NCBI RefSeq assembly: GCF_900107685.1
Contig: NZ_FNRQ01000001.1
Coordinates: 682,001 to 746,000 of the forward strand
Direction of reading: 5' to 3'
DNA: 64,000 nucleotides
Source of the DNA: Paraburkholderia sartisoli
GTDB lineage: Bacteria > Pseudomonadota > Gammaproteobacteria > Burkholderiales > Burkholderiaceae
Positions within the stretch are counted from its first letter, which is position 1. Every line of letters begins with the position of its first letter. Under the pieces are notes generated by a model, which ran no database searches, was not told the DNA's origin, and saw only the letters and a list, made by a program, of their open reading frames with translations. Positions 1-8,810 of this stretch are shown here, one piece after another. The position numbers were made by a program, and so were the translations under genes.

Positions 1-2126
1 GACAGCGCGAGGTTCTTCAGCGCGCGATGGCCCGATGCCGCGGGTGTCGCCTCGTATGCGCCCGGCGTCTGATGGCGGGCGTGGATTGCGAGCCAGTCGG
101 CGCGCAGCGCGTTCGCCAGACGGTTGCGCACGAACTGCCGCGCCTGATGCACGGCGGCCGGATTCGACTCGGCCATCTGCTCGGCCAGGTACGCTTCCGA
201 AGGCAACATCAGCGCGAGTTCGCGAAACGCCGGCGAGAGCGTTTCGTCGCGCAGCACGCGCGCGAACGCAGCGACGACGGAGTCGTCGAGCTGCAGCGGC
301 TCGCCCGTCGCGGCGCGCGCCGCGAGCGCGAGCAGTTCTCGCGTCGCAAGCCGCTGGCCGGCTTCCCAGCGGTTGAACGGATCGCTGTCGTGCGCGAGCA
401 GGAAGGCGAGTTCCTCGTTCGTGTAGTCGTATTCGACGATCACCGGCGCCGAGAAATTGCGCAGCAACGAAGGCAGCGGCCTGTCGGCAACGTCGACGAA
501 CGTGAAGGTCTGCTCCGTGGCCGTGAATTCGAGCACGCGCGTCGTGCCCGTGCCCGCAGCCGCGGCGGCCGTTTCGCCTTCGAGGCGCAGCGGCAGATCG
601 GCGCCGTCCTTGCCGATCAGGCCGATTGCGAATGGAATCAGCAGCGGCCCTTTTTGCGTGTCGCGCGCGGCCGGGGTGCTGTCGCCGTAGCCTTGCGTCA
701 GTGTCACGTTGTAGCGGCGCTGCGCCGCGTCATACGCGGTCTTGACGGACACGCGCGGCGTGCCGGCCTGGCTGTACCAGCGCTCGAACTGCGCGAGGTC
801 GCGGCCATTGGCGTCGGCGAGCGCGTGACGGAAATCGTCGCACGTCACGGCGTGGCCATCGTGGCGCTCGAAGTACAGGTCCATGCCACGGCGAAAGCCG
901 TCGCGGCCGAACAGCGTCTGATACATCCGCACGACTTCCGAGCCTTTTTCGTAGACCGTCATCGTGTAGAAATTGTTGATCTCGACATAGCTCTCCGGGC
1001 GCACCGGATGCGCCATCGGGCCGGCGTCCTCGGCGAACTGCATCTGGCGCAGCACGCGTACGTCCTCGATGCGCTTCGTGGCGCGCGCGGCTTCGTCCGT
1101 GGCGCCGCCGGCCATGTCGGCGGAAAACTCCTGGTCGCGGAACACGGTCAGGCCTTCCTTCAGGCTCAGCTGGAACCAGTCGCGGCACGTCACGCGATTG
1201 CCGGTCCAGTTGTGGAAATACTCGTGGCCCACCACGGCTTCGATGTTCGCGAAGTCGGTATCCGTCGCGGTTTCGGGATTCGCGAGCACGTACTTCGTGT
1301 TGAAGATGTTGAGCCCCTTGTTCTCCATCGCGCCCATGTTGAAGTCGCTCACCGCGACGATCATGAAGCGGTCGAGATCGAGTTCGAGCCCGAAGCGCTG
1401 CTCGTCCCAGCGGATCGAATGCTTCAGCGAATCCATCGCGTGCTGCGTCTTGTCGAGGTCGTGCGGTTCGACCCACACCTGCAGCAGTTTTTCCTTGCCG
1501 GAGCCGCTCTTCACGCGCTCCTCGAGCGCGACGAGCTTGCCCGCCACCAGCGCGAACAGATAGCTCGGCTTGCGAAACGGGTCTTCCCAGCGCGCGAAAT
1601 GGCGGCCGTCGGGCAGGTCGCCTTCCTCGATCAGGTTGCCGTTCGACAGCAGCACCGGATAGGTGGCCTTGTCTGCGCGCAGCGTGACCGTGTAGGTGGC
1701 CATCACATCCGGCCGGTCGAGGAAGTACGTGATGCGGCGAAAGCCCTCGGCTTCGCACTGGGTGAAGAAGTTGCCGCCCGATACGTAGAGACCCGACAGC
1801 GTGGTGTTCTCCGCCGGGTTGCAGGCGCTCACGAGCGTCAGTTCGAAATCGTCGGGCACGTGGTCGAGCGTCAGTCCGCGCTCGTGGGAATGCACGGCGG
1901 CGTGCGGCTTGCCGTCGATCGTCGCGCTGACGAATTCCAGCTGCTCGCCCATCAGTTCGAAACGCGGTGCGCGCGCGGCGTCGGGATTGCGGCGCACGCG
2001 CATCGTGTTGCGCACGACCGTGTGTTCTGGGACGAGATCGAACTCCAGCGCGACGGTATCGATCAGGAAGGCGGGCGGCGCGTAATCGGCGCGGCGGATC
2101 ACAGCAGGCGTAGCGATGTCGGACAT
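1..2126 (-). CDS. pepN: Aminopeptidase N (M1 family), C-terminus cut by window edge
   Basis: This gene encodes a zinc M1 metallo-aminopeptidase, a cytosolic enzyme that removes N-terminal residues from peptides. Reading leftward from ATG at 2126, the protein starts MSDIATPAVIRRADYAPPAF and stays open to base 1, so the last residues are missing. The M1 signatures are both present: GAMEN (near 1325-1340) followed by the zinc motif HEYFHNWTGNR (near 1203-1235). The family is about 880-900 residues and roughly 708 are visible here. The PepN-type ERAP1-like C-terminal helical domain follows the catalytic domain. The start is supported by the N-terminal fit to PepN; the ribosome site is not striking. 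The gene is divergent from the lipoprotein gene at 2339. Assignment is firm from the motifs and overall sequence. Confidence 0.95.
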   Translation of the reverse strand, partial: MSDIATPAVIRRADYAPPAFLIDTVALEFDLVPEHTVVRNTMRVRRNPDAARAPRFELMGEQLEFVSATIDGKPHAAVHSHERGLTLDHVPDDFELTLVSACNPAENTTLSGLYVSGGNFFTQCEAEGFRRITYFLDRPDVMATYTVTLRADKATYPVLLSNGNLIEEGDLPDGRHFARWEDPFRKPSYLFALVAGKLVALEERVKSGSGKEKLLQVWVEPHDLDKTQHAMDSLKHSIRWDEQRFGLELDLDRFMIVAVSDFNMGAMENKGLNIFNTKYVLANPETATDTDFANIEAVVGHEYFHNWTGNRVTCRDWFQLSLKEGLTVFRDQEFSADMAGGATDEAARATKRIEDVRVLRQMQFAEDAGPMAHPVRPESYVEINNFYTMTVYEKGSEVVRMYQTLFGRDGFRRGMDLYFERHDGHAVTCDDFRHALADANGRDLAQFERWYSQAGTPRVSVKTAYDAAQRRYNVTLTQGYGDSTPAARDTQKGPLLIPFAIGLIGKDGADLPLRLEGETAAAAAGTGTTRVLEFTATEQTFTFVDVADRPLPSLLRNFSAPVIVEYDYTNEELAFLLAHDSDPFNRWEAGQRLATRELLALAARAATGEPLQLDDSVVAAFARVLRDETLSPAFRELALMLPSEAYLAEQMAESNPAAVHQARQFVRNRLANALRADWLAIHARHQTPGAYEATPAASGHRALKNLAL

Positions 2127-2199
2127 GGCGGATTCGTTAAAGAGTGCAGGGCGGTCGACGGCCGCGCGGGGTGCGCTGCGACCAACCAGTTGGGCCATT

Positions 2200-2239
2200 G
2201 TACAAAGCCATTTGATATCGTGTGTCTCGAACTTTGTAC
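2200..2239. promoter_or_regulatory. Inverted repeat in pepN / lipoprotein intergenic region
   Basis: Perfect 8-bp arms GTACAAAG (2200-2207) and CTTTGTAC (2232-2239) are separated by 24 bp, in the gap between two divergent genes. It could be an operator or chance; no bound regulator is suggested by the neighbours. Confidence 0.25.
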
Positions 2240-2338
2240 CGATGGCGCGGGTCAGCGTAATATCGGGCCGCGGTGCAATGGCGCGGCGCGCCTGCCAGAC
2301 ACCGCAAGACATCGAAGACGCTGAAAACGAGGAAGACC

Positions 2339-3031
2339 ATGAAGTTCGACCGTTGGACCCGCCGTGTTGCCATGCTGCTGTCCGCCATGGCTGTCACCCT
2401 GTCCGGCTGTACCACCTACGTGACGACGCAGGTCACCGCCTTCTCCGACTGGAGCGGAAGCGACGCGACGCGAACCTATGCGTTCACCCGCGCGAGCGAC
2501 CAGCAGAACAACCTCGAACTGTCCACCTACGAGACGCTCGTCGGCAACGAACTCGCGAACCAGGCGTTCCGTCGCGTGAACGCACGGGACGCGCACTACC
2601 TGGTTGGACTCGGCTACGGCATCCGCAGCGACATGGTGACGGTTTCGCAGCCGGTCTATTACTACAACCCGTGGCCGGGCCCTTACTACTGGGGTCGTCC
2701 GATGGACCCGTGGGGACCGTTCGGGCCGTTCCCGGCCGGCTACGTCGACCAGAGCTATCCGGTCTATACCCATCTGCTCAGCATCCGCATCACCGATCGC
2801 GCGTCCGGCAAGGAGGTGTACAACGTGACGGCCCGCAACTCGGGCGCCGAGTCGTCGCTGGTGCGCGCGATGCCGTATCTCGTACGCAGCGCGCTCGCGG
2901 ATTTTCCGCTGGGTAACGGCGTCGTGCGCACGGTGCGCATTCCGCTCGATGGCAGCGGCGGCGCGCCGTCGAACGAAGCGGCTGCGGGAGCGGCCCCGGC
3001 GCCGGCCTCCGCGGTCAAAGCTGTCCAGTAG
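2339..3031 (+). CDS. DUF4136-type lipoprotein
   Basis: This encodes a 230-residue predicted lipoprotein. A charged N-terminus and hydrophobic stretch end in the lipobox LSGC, with the acylated Cys at residue 24. The body resembles DUF4136 proteins of Burkholderiales: a beta-rich first part, a Tyr/Pro/Trp/Gly-rich middle (near residues 108-145), then a conserved segment ending in an Ala/Pro-rich tail. An in-frame upstream ATG at 2273 exists, but the start at 2339 is preferred because it gives a proper signal peptide and has a GAGGA-like ribosome site just upstream. Function is unknown. The gene stands alone and is followed by a strong terminator. Confidence 0.85.
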   Translation: MKFDRWTRRVAMLLSAMAVTLSGCTTYVTTQVTAFSDWSGSDATRTYAFTRASDQQNNLELSTYETLVGNELANQAFRRVNARDAHYLVGLGYGIRSDMVTVSQPVYYYNPWPGPYYWGRPMDPWGPFGPFPAGYVDQSYPVYTHLLSIRITDRASGKEVYNVTARNSGAESSLVRAMPYLVRSALADFPLGNGVVRTVRIPLDGSGGAPSNEAAAGAAPAPASAVKAVQ

Positions 3032-3082
3032 CCGAGGCCTCGCAGGCTTCACGCATTCCGCACCGGTTGCATCGGGGCGAAG

Positions 3083-3122
3083 AAAAGCCGGCTCCCGCGT
3101 CACACGCGGGGCCGGCTTTTTA
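3083..3122 (+). terminator. Rho-independent terminator after DUF4136 lipoprotein
   Basis: A long GC hairpin (AAAGCCGGC pairing with GCCGGCTTT, plus an inner CCCGCG/CGCGGG stem) is followed by a T run. The matching A run on the left could let it also end transcription from the convergent exporter gene. Confidence 0.8.
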
Positions 3123-3152
3123 CTGATGCATGCATCGCGCGCGGAACGCGCG

Positions 3153-3725
3153 TCAGAGTCCCACGCCGAAGAGCGCCATCGCACCCAGCACGACGAACAT
3201 GACCGCGGCGATACCGTGGACCACTTTCGTGGGCAGCCGGTGGGCGAAGCGGTCGCCGAGGATGATGGCCGGCACGTTGGCGATCATCATCCCGAGCGTC
3301 GTGCCGGCCACCACGCCGAAGAAGTCGTGGAAACGCGCGGCGAGCGCGACGGTGGCGATCTGCGTCTTGTCGCCCATTTCCGCGAGAAAGAACGCGACGA
3401 CGGTCGCGCCGAACACGCCGAGGCGCGTGCGGTTCGCGTTGGCTTCGTCTTCGTCGAGCTTGTCGGGCACGAGAATCCACAGCCCCATGCCGATGAACGA
3501 CGCCGCCAGCGCCCAGCGCATGATCGTCGGCGTGATGAGCGTGCCCAGCCACGCGCCGAGCGCGCCGGCGCCGGCGTGATTGACGAGTGTCGCGGCGAGG
3601 ACGCCGAGAATGATCGGCAACGGCTTGCGATAGCGGGCAGCGAGGACGAGCGAAAGCAGTTGCGTCTTGTCGCCGATTTCGGCCAGCGCGACGGCGCCGG
3701 CAGAGATGAGAAAGGCATGATCCAC
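3153..3725 (-). CDS. TMEM165/GDT1 family manganese exporter (MneA-like)
   Basis: This encodes a 190-residue inner-membrane protein of the UPF0016/TMEM165/GDT1 family, whose bacterial members (MneA) export Mn2+. The two hallmark metal-binding motifs are present, EIGDKTQ near the N-terminus and EMGDKTQ in the second half, each starting a three-helix repeat, so about six membrane segments are expected. The frame remains open upstream, but that DNA is the riboswitch leader. The natural start is the GTG at 3725, which places EIGDKTQ within the first 20 residues as in the family. The yybP-ykoY leader just upstream strongly supports manganese as substrate. Confidence 0.88.
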   Translation of the reverse strand: MDHAFLISAGAVALAEIGDKTQLLSLVLAARYRKPLPIILGVLAATLVNHAGAGALGAWLGTLITPTIMRWALAASFIGMGLWILVPDKLDEDEANANRTRLGVFGATVVAFFLAEMGDKTQIATVALAARFHDFFGVVAGTTLGMMIANVPAIILGDRFAHRLPTKVVHGIAAVMFVVLGAMALFGVGL

Positions 3726-3807
3726 GTTGTGAGGGTTTCCCCGGGCCGTGATGAGCGAGCGACGACCCACAACCAGCCGGGCCCTGTAGCGGCAGCTGTG
3801 GATCATC

Positions 3808-3950
3808 GGTCTCGCCAGGCCCGGAGGCTGCGTCTGCCATGGCCGTACAGGCCAGGTCTGTTGACAGGCGCCCCCGCGTGACACGTGCGCGGCGCGGTCT
3901 TCATGGTTGAAAGACTGCGCGGACGTGCAGCGGGGCGGCTACTCCCCAAT
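3808..3950 (-). ncRNA. yybP-ykoY manganese riboswitch
   Basis: The leader of the GDT1-family gene carries the conserved blocks of the yybP-ykoY aptamer in order on the - strand. They are GGGGAGTAG (3939-3947), then a GTCAACAGACCTGGCC-type block around 3848-3864, and GCGAGACC (3808-3815). Established knowledge: this RNA binds Mn2+ and switches on manganese efflux genes. The 80-odd bases between aptamer and GTG start would hold the expression platform (antiterminator or sequestered start region). Confidence 0.88.
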
Positions 3951-3959
3951 GAGGGGCGG

Positions 3960-3965
3960 ATTATA
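3960..3965 (-). promoter_or_regulatory. -10 box TATAAT for the riboswitch transcript
   Basis: A perfect TATAAT on the - strand lies about 10 bases before the riboswitch 5' end, so transcription should start near 3952. No good -35 hexamer is visible at the right distance. Confidence 0.6.
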
Positions 3966-4445
3966 ACACGCAGGTTTTGAGCCACTGCGCCCGTTCTGGC
4001 TGTTTTGCCTCGCCCGGATGCCGGCGCATGACGCAAACGTTTCTTTCAGAAGGTAAAAAAGGGCGACATGAAAGTGCGGGGGTGGCTCGCCACACTTCGT
4101 CAGTGTGCAAAAGGGTTTGAGGCCTTCCAGGACTACATTTACGTTTCCGTGGCGGCGTTAAGACGGATACAGATAGATACGTCTTTTGTGGCTGATTTCA
4201 TCCACAATATTCAGTATGATGCCGGCGACCGCCGGTGATCCGAGTCTAATTAACATCATCGTCCGGCGAGTCGACCCCTAAATAATCCGGGGCATTGGCC
4301 GTTAATTCATCTGACGACATAACAAGACTGGATTGACCTCGGTGGCGTCTGCCTCGGGCTGGGCGGCGCCCGTGCGTCGCCTCCGGCCGGCGTGCCCGAT
4401 GGGCCGCCAGCAGCCTTAGCCGCTTTCAATCGCGCGAACACCGAT
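3966..4445. other. Intergenic region upstream of the aryl polyene operon
   Basis: These 480 bases hold no convincing gene. The stretch 4040-4340 is more AT-rich than its surroundings. A TATGAT hexamer at 4215-4220 is a possible -10 for the operon, with only a weak -35 match. Short hairpins occur at 4222-4235 (CCGG arms) and 4276-4294 (CCCC/GGGG arms). The operon promoter very likely lies here, but I cannot fix it. Confidence 0.4.
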
Positions 4446-5147
4446 ATGCCCGATCTGCACTGGACTATTCCGGTTGCTCGCTGGTCTTCCTGGCCTGCCG
4501 CCGCAGCCGCCGCCCCCGATATCGGCTTCATCGAGCCGATCGTACGGCGACGGCTGAGCACGCTGTCGCGCGCCGCGCTGAAGGTGGCGCACGACTGCGT
4601 GGGCGACGACGTCGCCGCGGTGCGCACGGTGTTCGCGTCGCGACATGGCGAGCTGCGCCGCACCACCGATATCCTGCGGGCCATCAGCGCGGGTCAACCC
4701 GTGTCGCCGACCGCGTTCAGTCTTTCGGTGCTCAACGCGATGACGGGCGTGTTCGGCATCGCCCGCGGCGACCGTTCGCCGGCGAGCGCGATTTCGGCGG
4801 GCGCCGAGACCCTGGGCTACGCATTGCTGGAGGCGCACGCGCAATACGCGAGCGATCCCGCAACGCCCGTACTGCTCGTCTACGCCGATGAACCCGCCGA
4901 CCCCGCGTACGGCACGATCGAAGACGAGGTGCAGGGCGGCGCGCTCGCCATCCTGTTCGACGCGACCGCAGCCGGAGGGCAGTTGACGTGTACGATTGCC
5001 CGCGCGCCGGGCGCAGGCGATGCGTCGTTCGCCGTATTCCCGACGCAGAGCCAGGCCGTGCATCACTGCCTCGACACGCACGCGGGCGCGGCGTGGCAGG
5101 GCGCCGGCTCAACCTGGCAATGGAGCTGGCATCATGGCGCGGCTTGA
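4446..5147 (+). CDS. Beta-ketoacyl synthase chain-length factor (ApeC-like)
   Basis: This encodes a 233-residue protein of the beta-ketoacyl synthase-like N-terminal family (PF13723) found at the head of aryl polyene clusters. In that system a chain-length factor pairs with a true ketosynthase to set polyene length. The sequence opens with the typical MPDLHWTIPVARWSSW and continues with an FASRHGEL segment and SPTAFSLSVLNAM, as in the family. It has no catalytic Cys-His-His set. A GTG at 4392 lies in frame, but the ATG at 4446 matches the usual N-terminus. It is the first gene of the operon and overlaps the next by 14 bp. Ape letters here and below follow the E. coli/Xenorhabdus scheme as I recall it. 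Confidence 0.82.
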   Translation: MPDLHWTIPVARWSSWPAAAAAAPDIGFIEPIVRRRLSTLSRAALKVAHDCVGDDVAAVRTVFASRHGELRRTTDILRAISAGQPVSPTAFSLSVLNAMTGVFGIARGDRSPASAISAGAETLGYALLEAHAQYASDPATPVLLVYADEPADPAYGTIEDEVQGGALAILFDATAAGGQLTCTIARAPGAGDASFAVFPTQSQAVHHCLDTHAGAAWQGAGSTWQWSWHHGAA

Positions 5148-5925
5148 GTTCGTGTGGCGGCTGATCGCAACCGGTCTCGCGATGGCGGTGTTCGGGATAT
5201 GCGGTTTCCTGTTTTCCGTGATCGTGTTTCCGCTCGCGTGGCTGTGGCCGCACCGGGCGTCGCGGCAACGTGCGGTGACCGCGGTCATCCACGGCTTTTT
5301 CCGTGCGCTCGTGGCCGTGCTGCAGTTTGTCGGCGTGATGAAGCTCGAGGTCGAAGGCGGCGACGTGCTGCGTACGCGCCATCCGGCGATCGTCGTGGCG
5401 AATCATCCGACGTGGCTCGACGTGATGGTGCTGCTCTCGCTCACGCCGCACGCGTGCTGCGTCGTGAAGAGCGCGCACTGGCGCAACCCATGTTTCTACG
5501 GGATCGTGCGTGCGGCCGAATACGTGAGCAACGTGGATCCGGTCGAATTCGTCGAAGCCGGCTCCCGACAGCTCGAAGCCGGCTATACGATGATCATCTT
5601 TCCGGAGGGCACGCGCAGCCCCGCGCCGAACCGTCTGCACGCGTTTTCGCGCGGGTTCGCGCACATGGCGATCAAGGCGGGTGCGCCGATCCTGCCCGTG
5701 CTGATGGATTGCGATCCGCCCGTTTTCACGAAGCAGATGCGCTGGTATAACGTGCCGTCGCGCGCATTTTGCATGCGCGTGAGCGTGCTTGAGCCAGTTG
5801 GCGTCGAACAGATTTCAGCCCACGAGAGCTCGCCGGCACTTGCCGCGCGTTCCGTGACCAGCGCCATCGAGGCCCACATTACCCAGCATCTGTTCGACCA
5901 TGGATTCTTTAAAACTGGAAATTAA
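5134..5925 (+). CDS. Lysophospholipid acyltransferase family protein (ApeD-like)
   Basis: This encodes a 263-residue membrane-associated PlsC/LPLAT-type acyltransferase. An N-terminal hydrophobic helix (about residues 6-35) precedes the catalytic motif NHPTWLD (HX4D) and the later FPEGTRS motif, both intact. In aryl polyene clusters this enzyme is thought to move an acyl or polyene group to a lipid anchor, so the pigment ends up in the outer membrane. The start at ATG 5134 overlaps the preceding stop. The 3' end overlaps the ACP gene by 26 bp, implying translational coupling. Confidence 0.85.
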   Translation: MARLEFVWRLIATGLAMAVFGICGFLFSVIVFPLAWLWPHRASRQRAVTAVIHGFFRALVAVLQFVGVMKLEVEGGDVLRTRHPAIVVANHPTWLDVMVLLSLTPHACCVVKSAHWRNPCFYGIVRAAEYVSNVDPVEFVEAGSRQLEAGYTMIIFPEGTRSPAPNRLHAFSRGFAHMAIKAGAPILPVLMDCDPPVFTKQMRWYNVPSRAFCMRVSVLEPVGVEQISAHESSPALAARSVTSAIEAHITQHLFDHGFFKTGN

Positions 5926-6199
5926 GCAGCTCCTGATCGCCGCACTGGATCTGGAGGACCTGACACCTGCCGACATCGACGACGATGCGCCGCTCTTCGA
6001 CACCGATGGCATCGGTCTCGATTCGATCGACGCGCTCGAGATCGGCATCGTGCTGCGCAAACAATACCAACTGACCATCGCTGCGAACGACGAACGCACG
6101 CGCGAGCATTTCCGCTCGATCAACACGCTGGCGGCATTTGTCGCCAGCCAGCGCACGCCGGTACACGCAGCGAACGAAACCGCAGGAAAAGGGGAGTAA
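5900..6199 (+). CDS. Acyl carrier protein 1 (ApeE-like)
   Basis: This encodes a 99-residue acyl carrier protein. The phosphopantetheine site is the Ser in GLDSIDALE (Ser42). The length and acidic character fit a stand-alone ACP, with a short extra tail rich in Ala and charged residues. It carries the growing aryl polyene chain or its aromatic starter. It is one of two adjacent ACPs and is followed by a strong GGGGAG site serving the second. Confidence 0.92.
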   Translation: MDSLKLEIKQLLIAALDLEDLTPADIDDDAPLFDTDGIGLDSIDALEIGIVLRKQYQLTIAANDERTREHFRSINTLAAFVASQRTPVHAANETAGKGE

Positions 6200-6202
6200 A
6201 TC

Positions 6203-6454
6203 GTGACCGAGGCAGACATTCTCGAGCGCATCCGCGCCATCTTCAAGGAGAACTTCGCGATCGAGCCTGAGCGCGTGACGCCCGAGGCGAATCTGTTCGA
6301 AGATCTCGACCTGGACAGCATCGATGCAGTCGATCTCGCGATCAAGCTGCAGGAGATGACGGGCCGGCGCATCAAGCCCGAGGAGTTCAAGTCGGTGCGC
6401 ACGGTCGGCGACGTGATCGGCGCGGTCGAATCGCTGCTGGCGGCGCAGGGCTGA
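6203..6454 (+). CDS. Acyl carrier protein 2 (ApeF-like)
   Basis: This encodes an 83-residue acyl carrier protein with the modification site in DLDSIDAVDL (Ser39). It starts at GTG 6203, with AAAGGGGAG immediately upstream; no better in-frame ATG exists. The stop codon overlaps the next ATG (TGATG). Paired ACPs are a fixed feature of aryl polyene clusters; one is thought to load the starter and the other to carry elongation. Confidence 0.92.
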   Translation: MTEADILERIRAIFKENFAIEPERVTPEANLFEDLDLDSIDAVDLAIKLQEMTGRRIKPEEFKSVRTVGDVIGAVESLLAAQG

Positions 6455-7095
6455 TGCAGTCTGCTCCGTCAGGCGCGCCAGACGTGACGGCGGGCAGGGC
6501 GCGTCAGGTGCTGGGCGCGACCGTGCAGGTGCTGTTGAAGCTGGCGTATCCCGCGTTGATCCTGTGTGCGTGGAAGTGGGACACGCCACGCTACGTCGGG
6601 CTCATGCTGTTCGCGATCCTGTGGTTGCAGCGCTGGGCGGGAACGGGCAGCGTGGCGTCGTCGCTGCGCAGGCTGACGGCCGTCGACTGGTGCGTCGCGG
6701 GCCTGTTGAGCTGCGCGTCGGCCGCCATCGTCGCGACCAACAGCGAGATGCTGCTGCGTATCTATCCGTCGCTCGTCAACCTTGGTTTGCTGATCGCGTT
6801 TGGCGCGACGCTCGTGCGCGGGCCGACGATGATCGAAAAATTCGCACGCATCAGAACGCCCGATCTCAGCGCGCCGGCCATGCTGCACACGCGCCGCGTC
6901 ACGCAGATCTGGTGTGCGTTCTTCGCGCTGAACGGCACGTTCTCCGCCTGGACGGCATTCTTCTGGACGCGCGAGGCGTGGTCGCTCTATAACGGCGCGA
7001 TTGCGTACGTCCTGGTCGGCGTGCTGCTGCTTGGCGAAATCGTCTGGCGCTATCTTGTGGTGCTGCCGCGCGCGGCGCGCTCGGAGGCGGCATGA
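6454..7095 (+). CDS. COG4648-like integral membrane protein (ApeG-like)
   Basis: This encodes a 213-residue protein with about five to six hydrophobic segments (around residues 25-65, 78-95, 104-120, 155-172 and 180-200) and no catalytic motif I can name. Aryl polyene clusters carry a COG4648 membrane protein at this position, between the ACPs and the AMP-ligase. It may help transport the product or anchor the enzyme assembly. It is coupled to both neighbours by overlapping start and stop codons. Confidence 0.75.
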   Translation: MQSAPSGAPDVTAGRARQVLGATVQVLLKLAYPALILCAWKWDTPRYVGLMLFAILWLQRWAGTGSVASSLRRLTAVDWCVAGLLSCASAAIVATNSEMLLRIYPSLVNLGLLIAFGATLVRGPTMIEKFARIRTPDLSAPAMLHTRRVTQIWCAFFALNGTFSAWTAFFWTREAWSLYNGAIAYVLVGVLLLGEIVWRYLVVLPRAARSEAA

Positions 7096-8810
7096 GCACG
7101 CTGATCGCACTGCACGATCTGCTGCAACCGGTGCGCGCCGACGCGACCCCTGTGTGCCGCGAAGGCGACACGGTGACCGGTTTCGCCACGTTTCGCGCGC
7201 GCGCCCTGAGCCTCGCGGATATGTTGCGCGCGCAACCGTCGACGCGCTACGCGCTGTGCGTCGACGACGCTTACGATTTTGCGTGTGCGTTGTTCGCGCT
7301 TCTCGCCGCGGGCAAGGAGCCCGTGATTCCCGCGAACGCGACGCCTGGCTACCTCGCCGATCTTTCGGACGCGTTCGATGCCGTGCTGACCGATGCCAGC
7401 CTGCACGCGCTCTTTGCCGAAGCGCCACGAAACCCGCAAAAGCCACGAAAGCCCGGCACGCAGATCGCAACCATCGATCCCGCTGCGCCGCTCACGCTCT
7501 ACACGTCGGGCAGCAGCGGCACGCCGAAGCCGATCCACAAGACGCTCGCGCAGTTCAACGCCGAAGTACACACGCTCGAAACGCAGTGGGGCGCAACCGT
7601 GCGCGATGCGACGGTGCTGGCGAGCGTTCCGCATCATCACATCTACGGGCTGCTGTTTCGCGTGCTGTGGCCGCTTGCCGCCGGCCGCGCGTTCGACCGT
7701 CTGGTCTGCATCGATCCGATGCAGTTGCAGGAGCGCATCGGTCGATGCGGCGGAAACGCCGTGCTGGTGTCGACGCCGGCGCAACTGTCGCGCTGGCCCG
7801 CGCTTGAGGGTTTTGCCACGCTCGCGCCTGTGCCGCGCGTGATCTTTTCGTCGGGTGGCCCGCTGGCGCTGGATACCGCGCGCGAATACGCCGCTGCGTT
7901 CGGGGCGGCACCCATCGAAATCTACGGCAGCACCGAGACGGGTGGCATCGCCTGGCGGCAGCAAAGCGAATCGGAGGCGTGGCAGCCGGTGGCCGGGATC
8001 GAAGTGCGTCGCGATGAGGACGGTGCGCTCAACGTGCGTTCGCCGCATCTCGATCACGACGGCTGGCACCGCACCGACGACGCCATCACGTTCGACGACG
8101 ACGGCCGGTTCCGTCTGCGAGGCCGGCTCGATCGCGTGATCAAGCTCGAGGGCAAGCGGCTTTCGCTGCCCGAGCTCGAAGCGCGGCTCGCGTTGCATCC
8201 GTACGTCGCGCAGGCGGCGGTCGTGCCGCTCGCGGGCGTTTCGCGCGAACGTGTCGGCGCGCTCGTCGCGCTCACCGATGCGGGCAGCGCCGCGCTGCGC
8301 GGCGAAGGCCGGCTCGCGCTGGCGAAAACCTTGCGGCGCCATCTCGCGGCGTGGTTCGACGTCGTCGTGTTGCCGCGGCACTGGCGGTTTCGCAGCGCGT
8401 TGCCGTTCGATGCGCGCGGCAAGCTGCCGGCCGCCGCCGTGGCCGCTGCGTTCGAGGCGCGCAGCGAGGGCGTCGAGGTGCTCGCCGAAGCGCGCACCGG
8501 CGACGAAGTGCATTACGACCTGCGCGTGCCGCCGGAACTGGCGCATTTTGCCGGCCATTTTCCGGGCTTGCCGATTCTGCCGGGCGTCGTGCAGGTCGAC
8601 TGGGCGATTCGTCTTGCAGCGGAACATGTCGCCGATGCGCGCGCCATCGCTTCGGTGGACCGGTTGAAGTTCATGGCGCCCGTGCCGCCCGGCGCGACGC
8701 TGAGCCTGAAGCTCTCGCACGACGCGGCGCGCCGGCGCGTGCAGTTCGCCTACCGGCTTGGCGAGCGCGAATGCGCGTCGGGCGTGATCGTGTACCGGGA
8801 GCGCGCATGA
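7092..8810 (+). CDS. AMP-ligase fused to a hot-dog dehydratase (ApeH-ApeI-like)
   Basis: This encodes a 572-residue two-domain protein. Residues 1-450 are an acyl-AMP ligase of the ANL superfamily. The P-loop TSGSSGTPKP is near residues 138-147, the YGSTETGG motif near 275, and the ligase hinge RLDRVIKLEGKRL near 350. The last 110 residues are a FabA/FabZ-like hot-dog fold with HFPGLPILPGV near 487-497. In related clusters these are two separate genes, ApeH (activating the aromatic starter and loading it on an ACP) and ApeI (dehydratase), and here they appear joined. The first Gly of the DH signature and the His are intact, so both halves look active. Start and stop overlap both neighbours as ATGA. 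Confidence 0.85.
   Translation: MSTLIALHDLLQPVRADATPVCREGDTVTGFATFRARALSLADMLRAQPSTRYALCVDDAYDFACALFALLAAGKEPVIPANATPGYLADLSDAFDAVLTDASLHALFAEAPRNPQKPRKPGTQIATIDPAAPLTLYTSGSSGTPKPIHKTLAQFNAEVHTLETQWGATVRDATVLASVPHHHIYGLLFRVLWPLAAGRAFDRLVCIDPMQLQERIGRCGGNAVLVSTPAQLSRWPALEGFATLAPVPRVIFSSGGPLALDTAREYAAAFGAAPIEIYGSTETGGIAWRQQSESEAWQPVAGIEVRRDEDGALNVRSPHLDHDGWHRTDDAITFDDDGRFRLRGRLDRVIKLEGKRLSLPELEARLALHPYVAQAAVVPLAGVSRERVGALVALTDAGSAALRGEGRLALAKTLRRHLAAWFDVVVLPRHWRFRSALPFDARGKLPAAAVAAAFEARSEGVEVLAEARTGDEVHYDLRVPPELAHFAGHFPGLPILPGVVQVDWAIRLAAEHVADARAIASVDRLKFMAPVPPGATLSLKLSHDAARRRVQFAYRLGERECASGVIVYRERA

Noticed and set aside
27..2324. 765-codon open frame on the + strand opposite pepN
   Set aside because: It is the antisense shadow of pepN: Arg/His/Val-rich sequence without domains, while the - strand gives a full M1 peptidase.
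2273..2338. Upstream extension of the DUF4136 lipoprotein
   Set aside because: It would bury the signal peptide and ignores the ribosome site before 2339.
3726..3884. N-terminal extension of the GDT1-family protein
   Set aside because: This DNA is the riboswitch and its expression platform; the added residues match nothing in the family.
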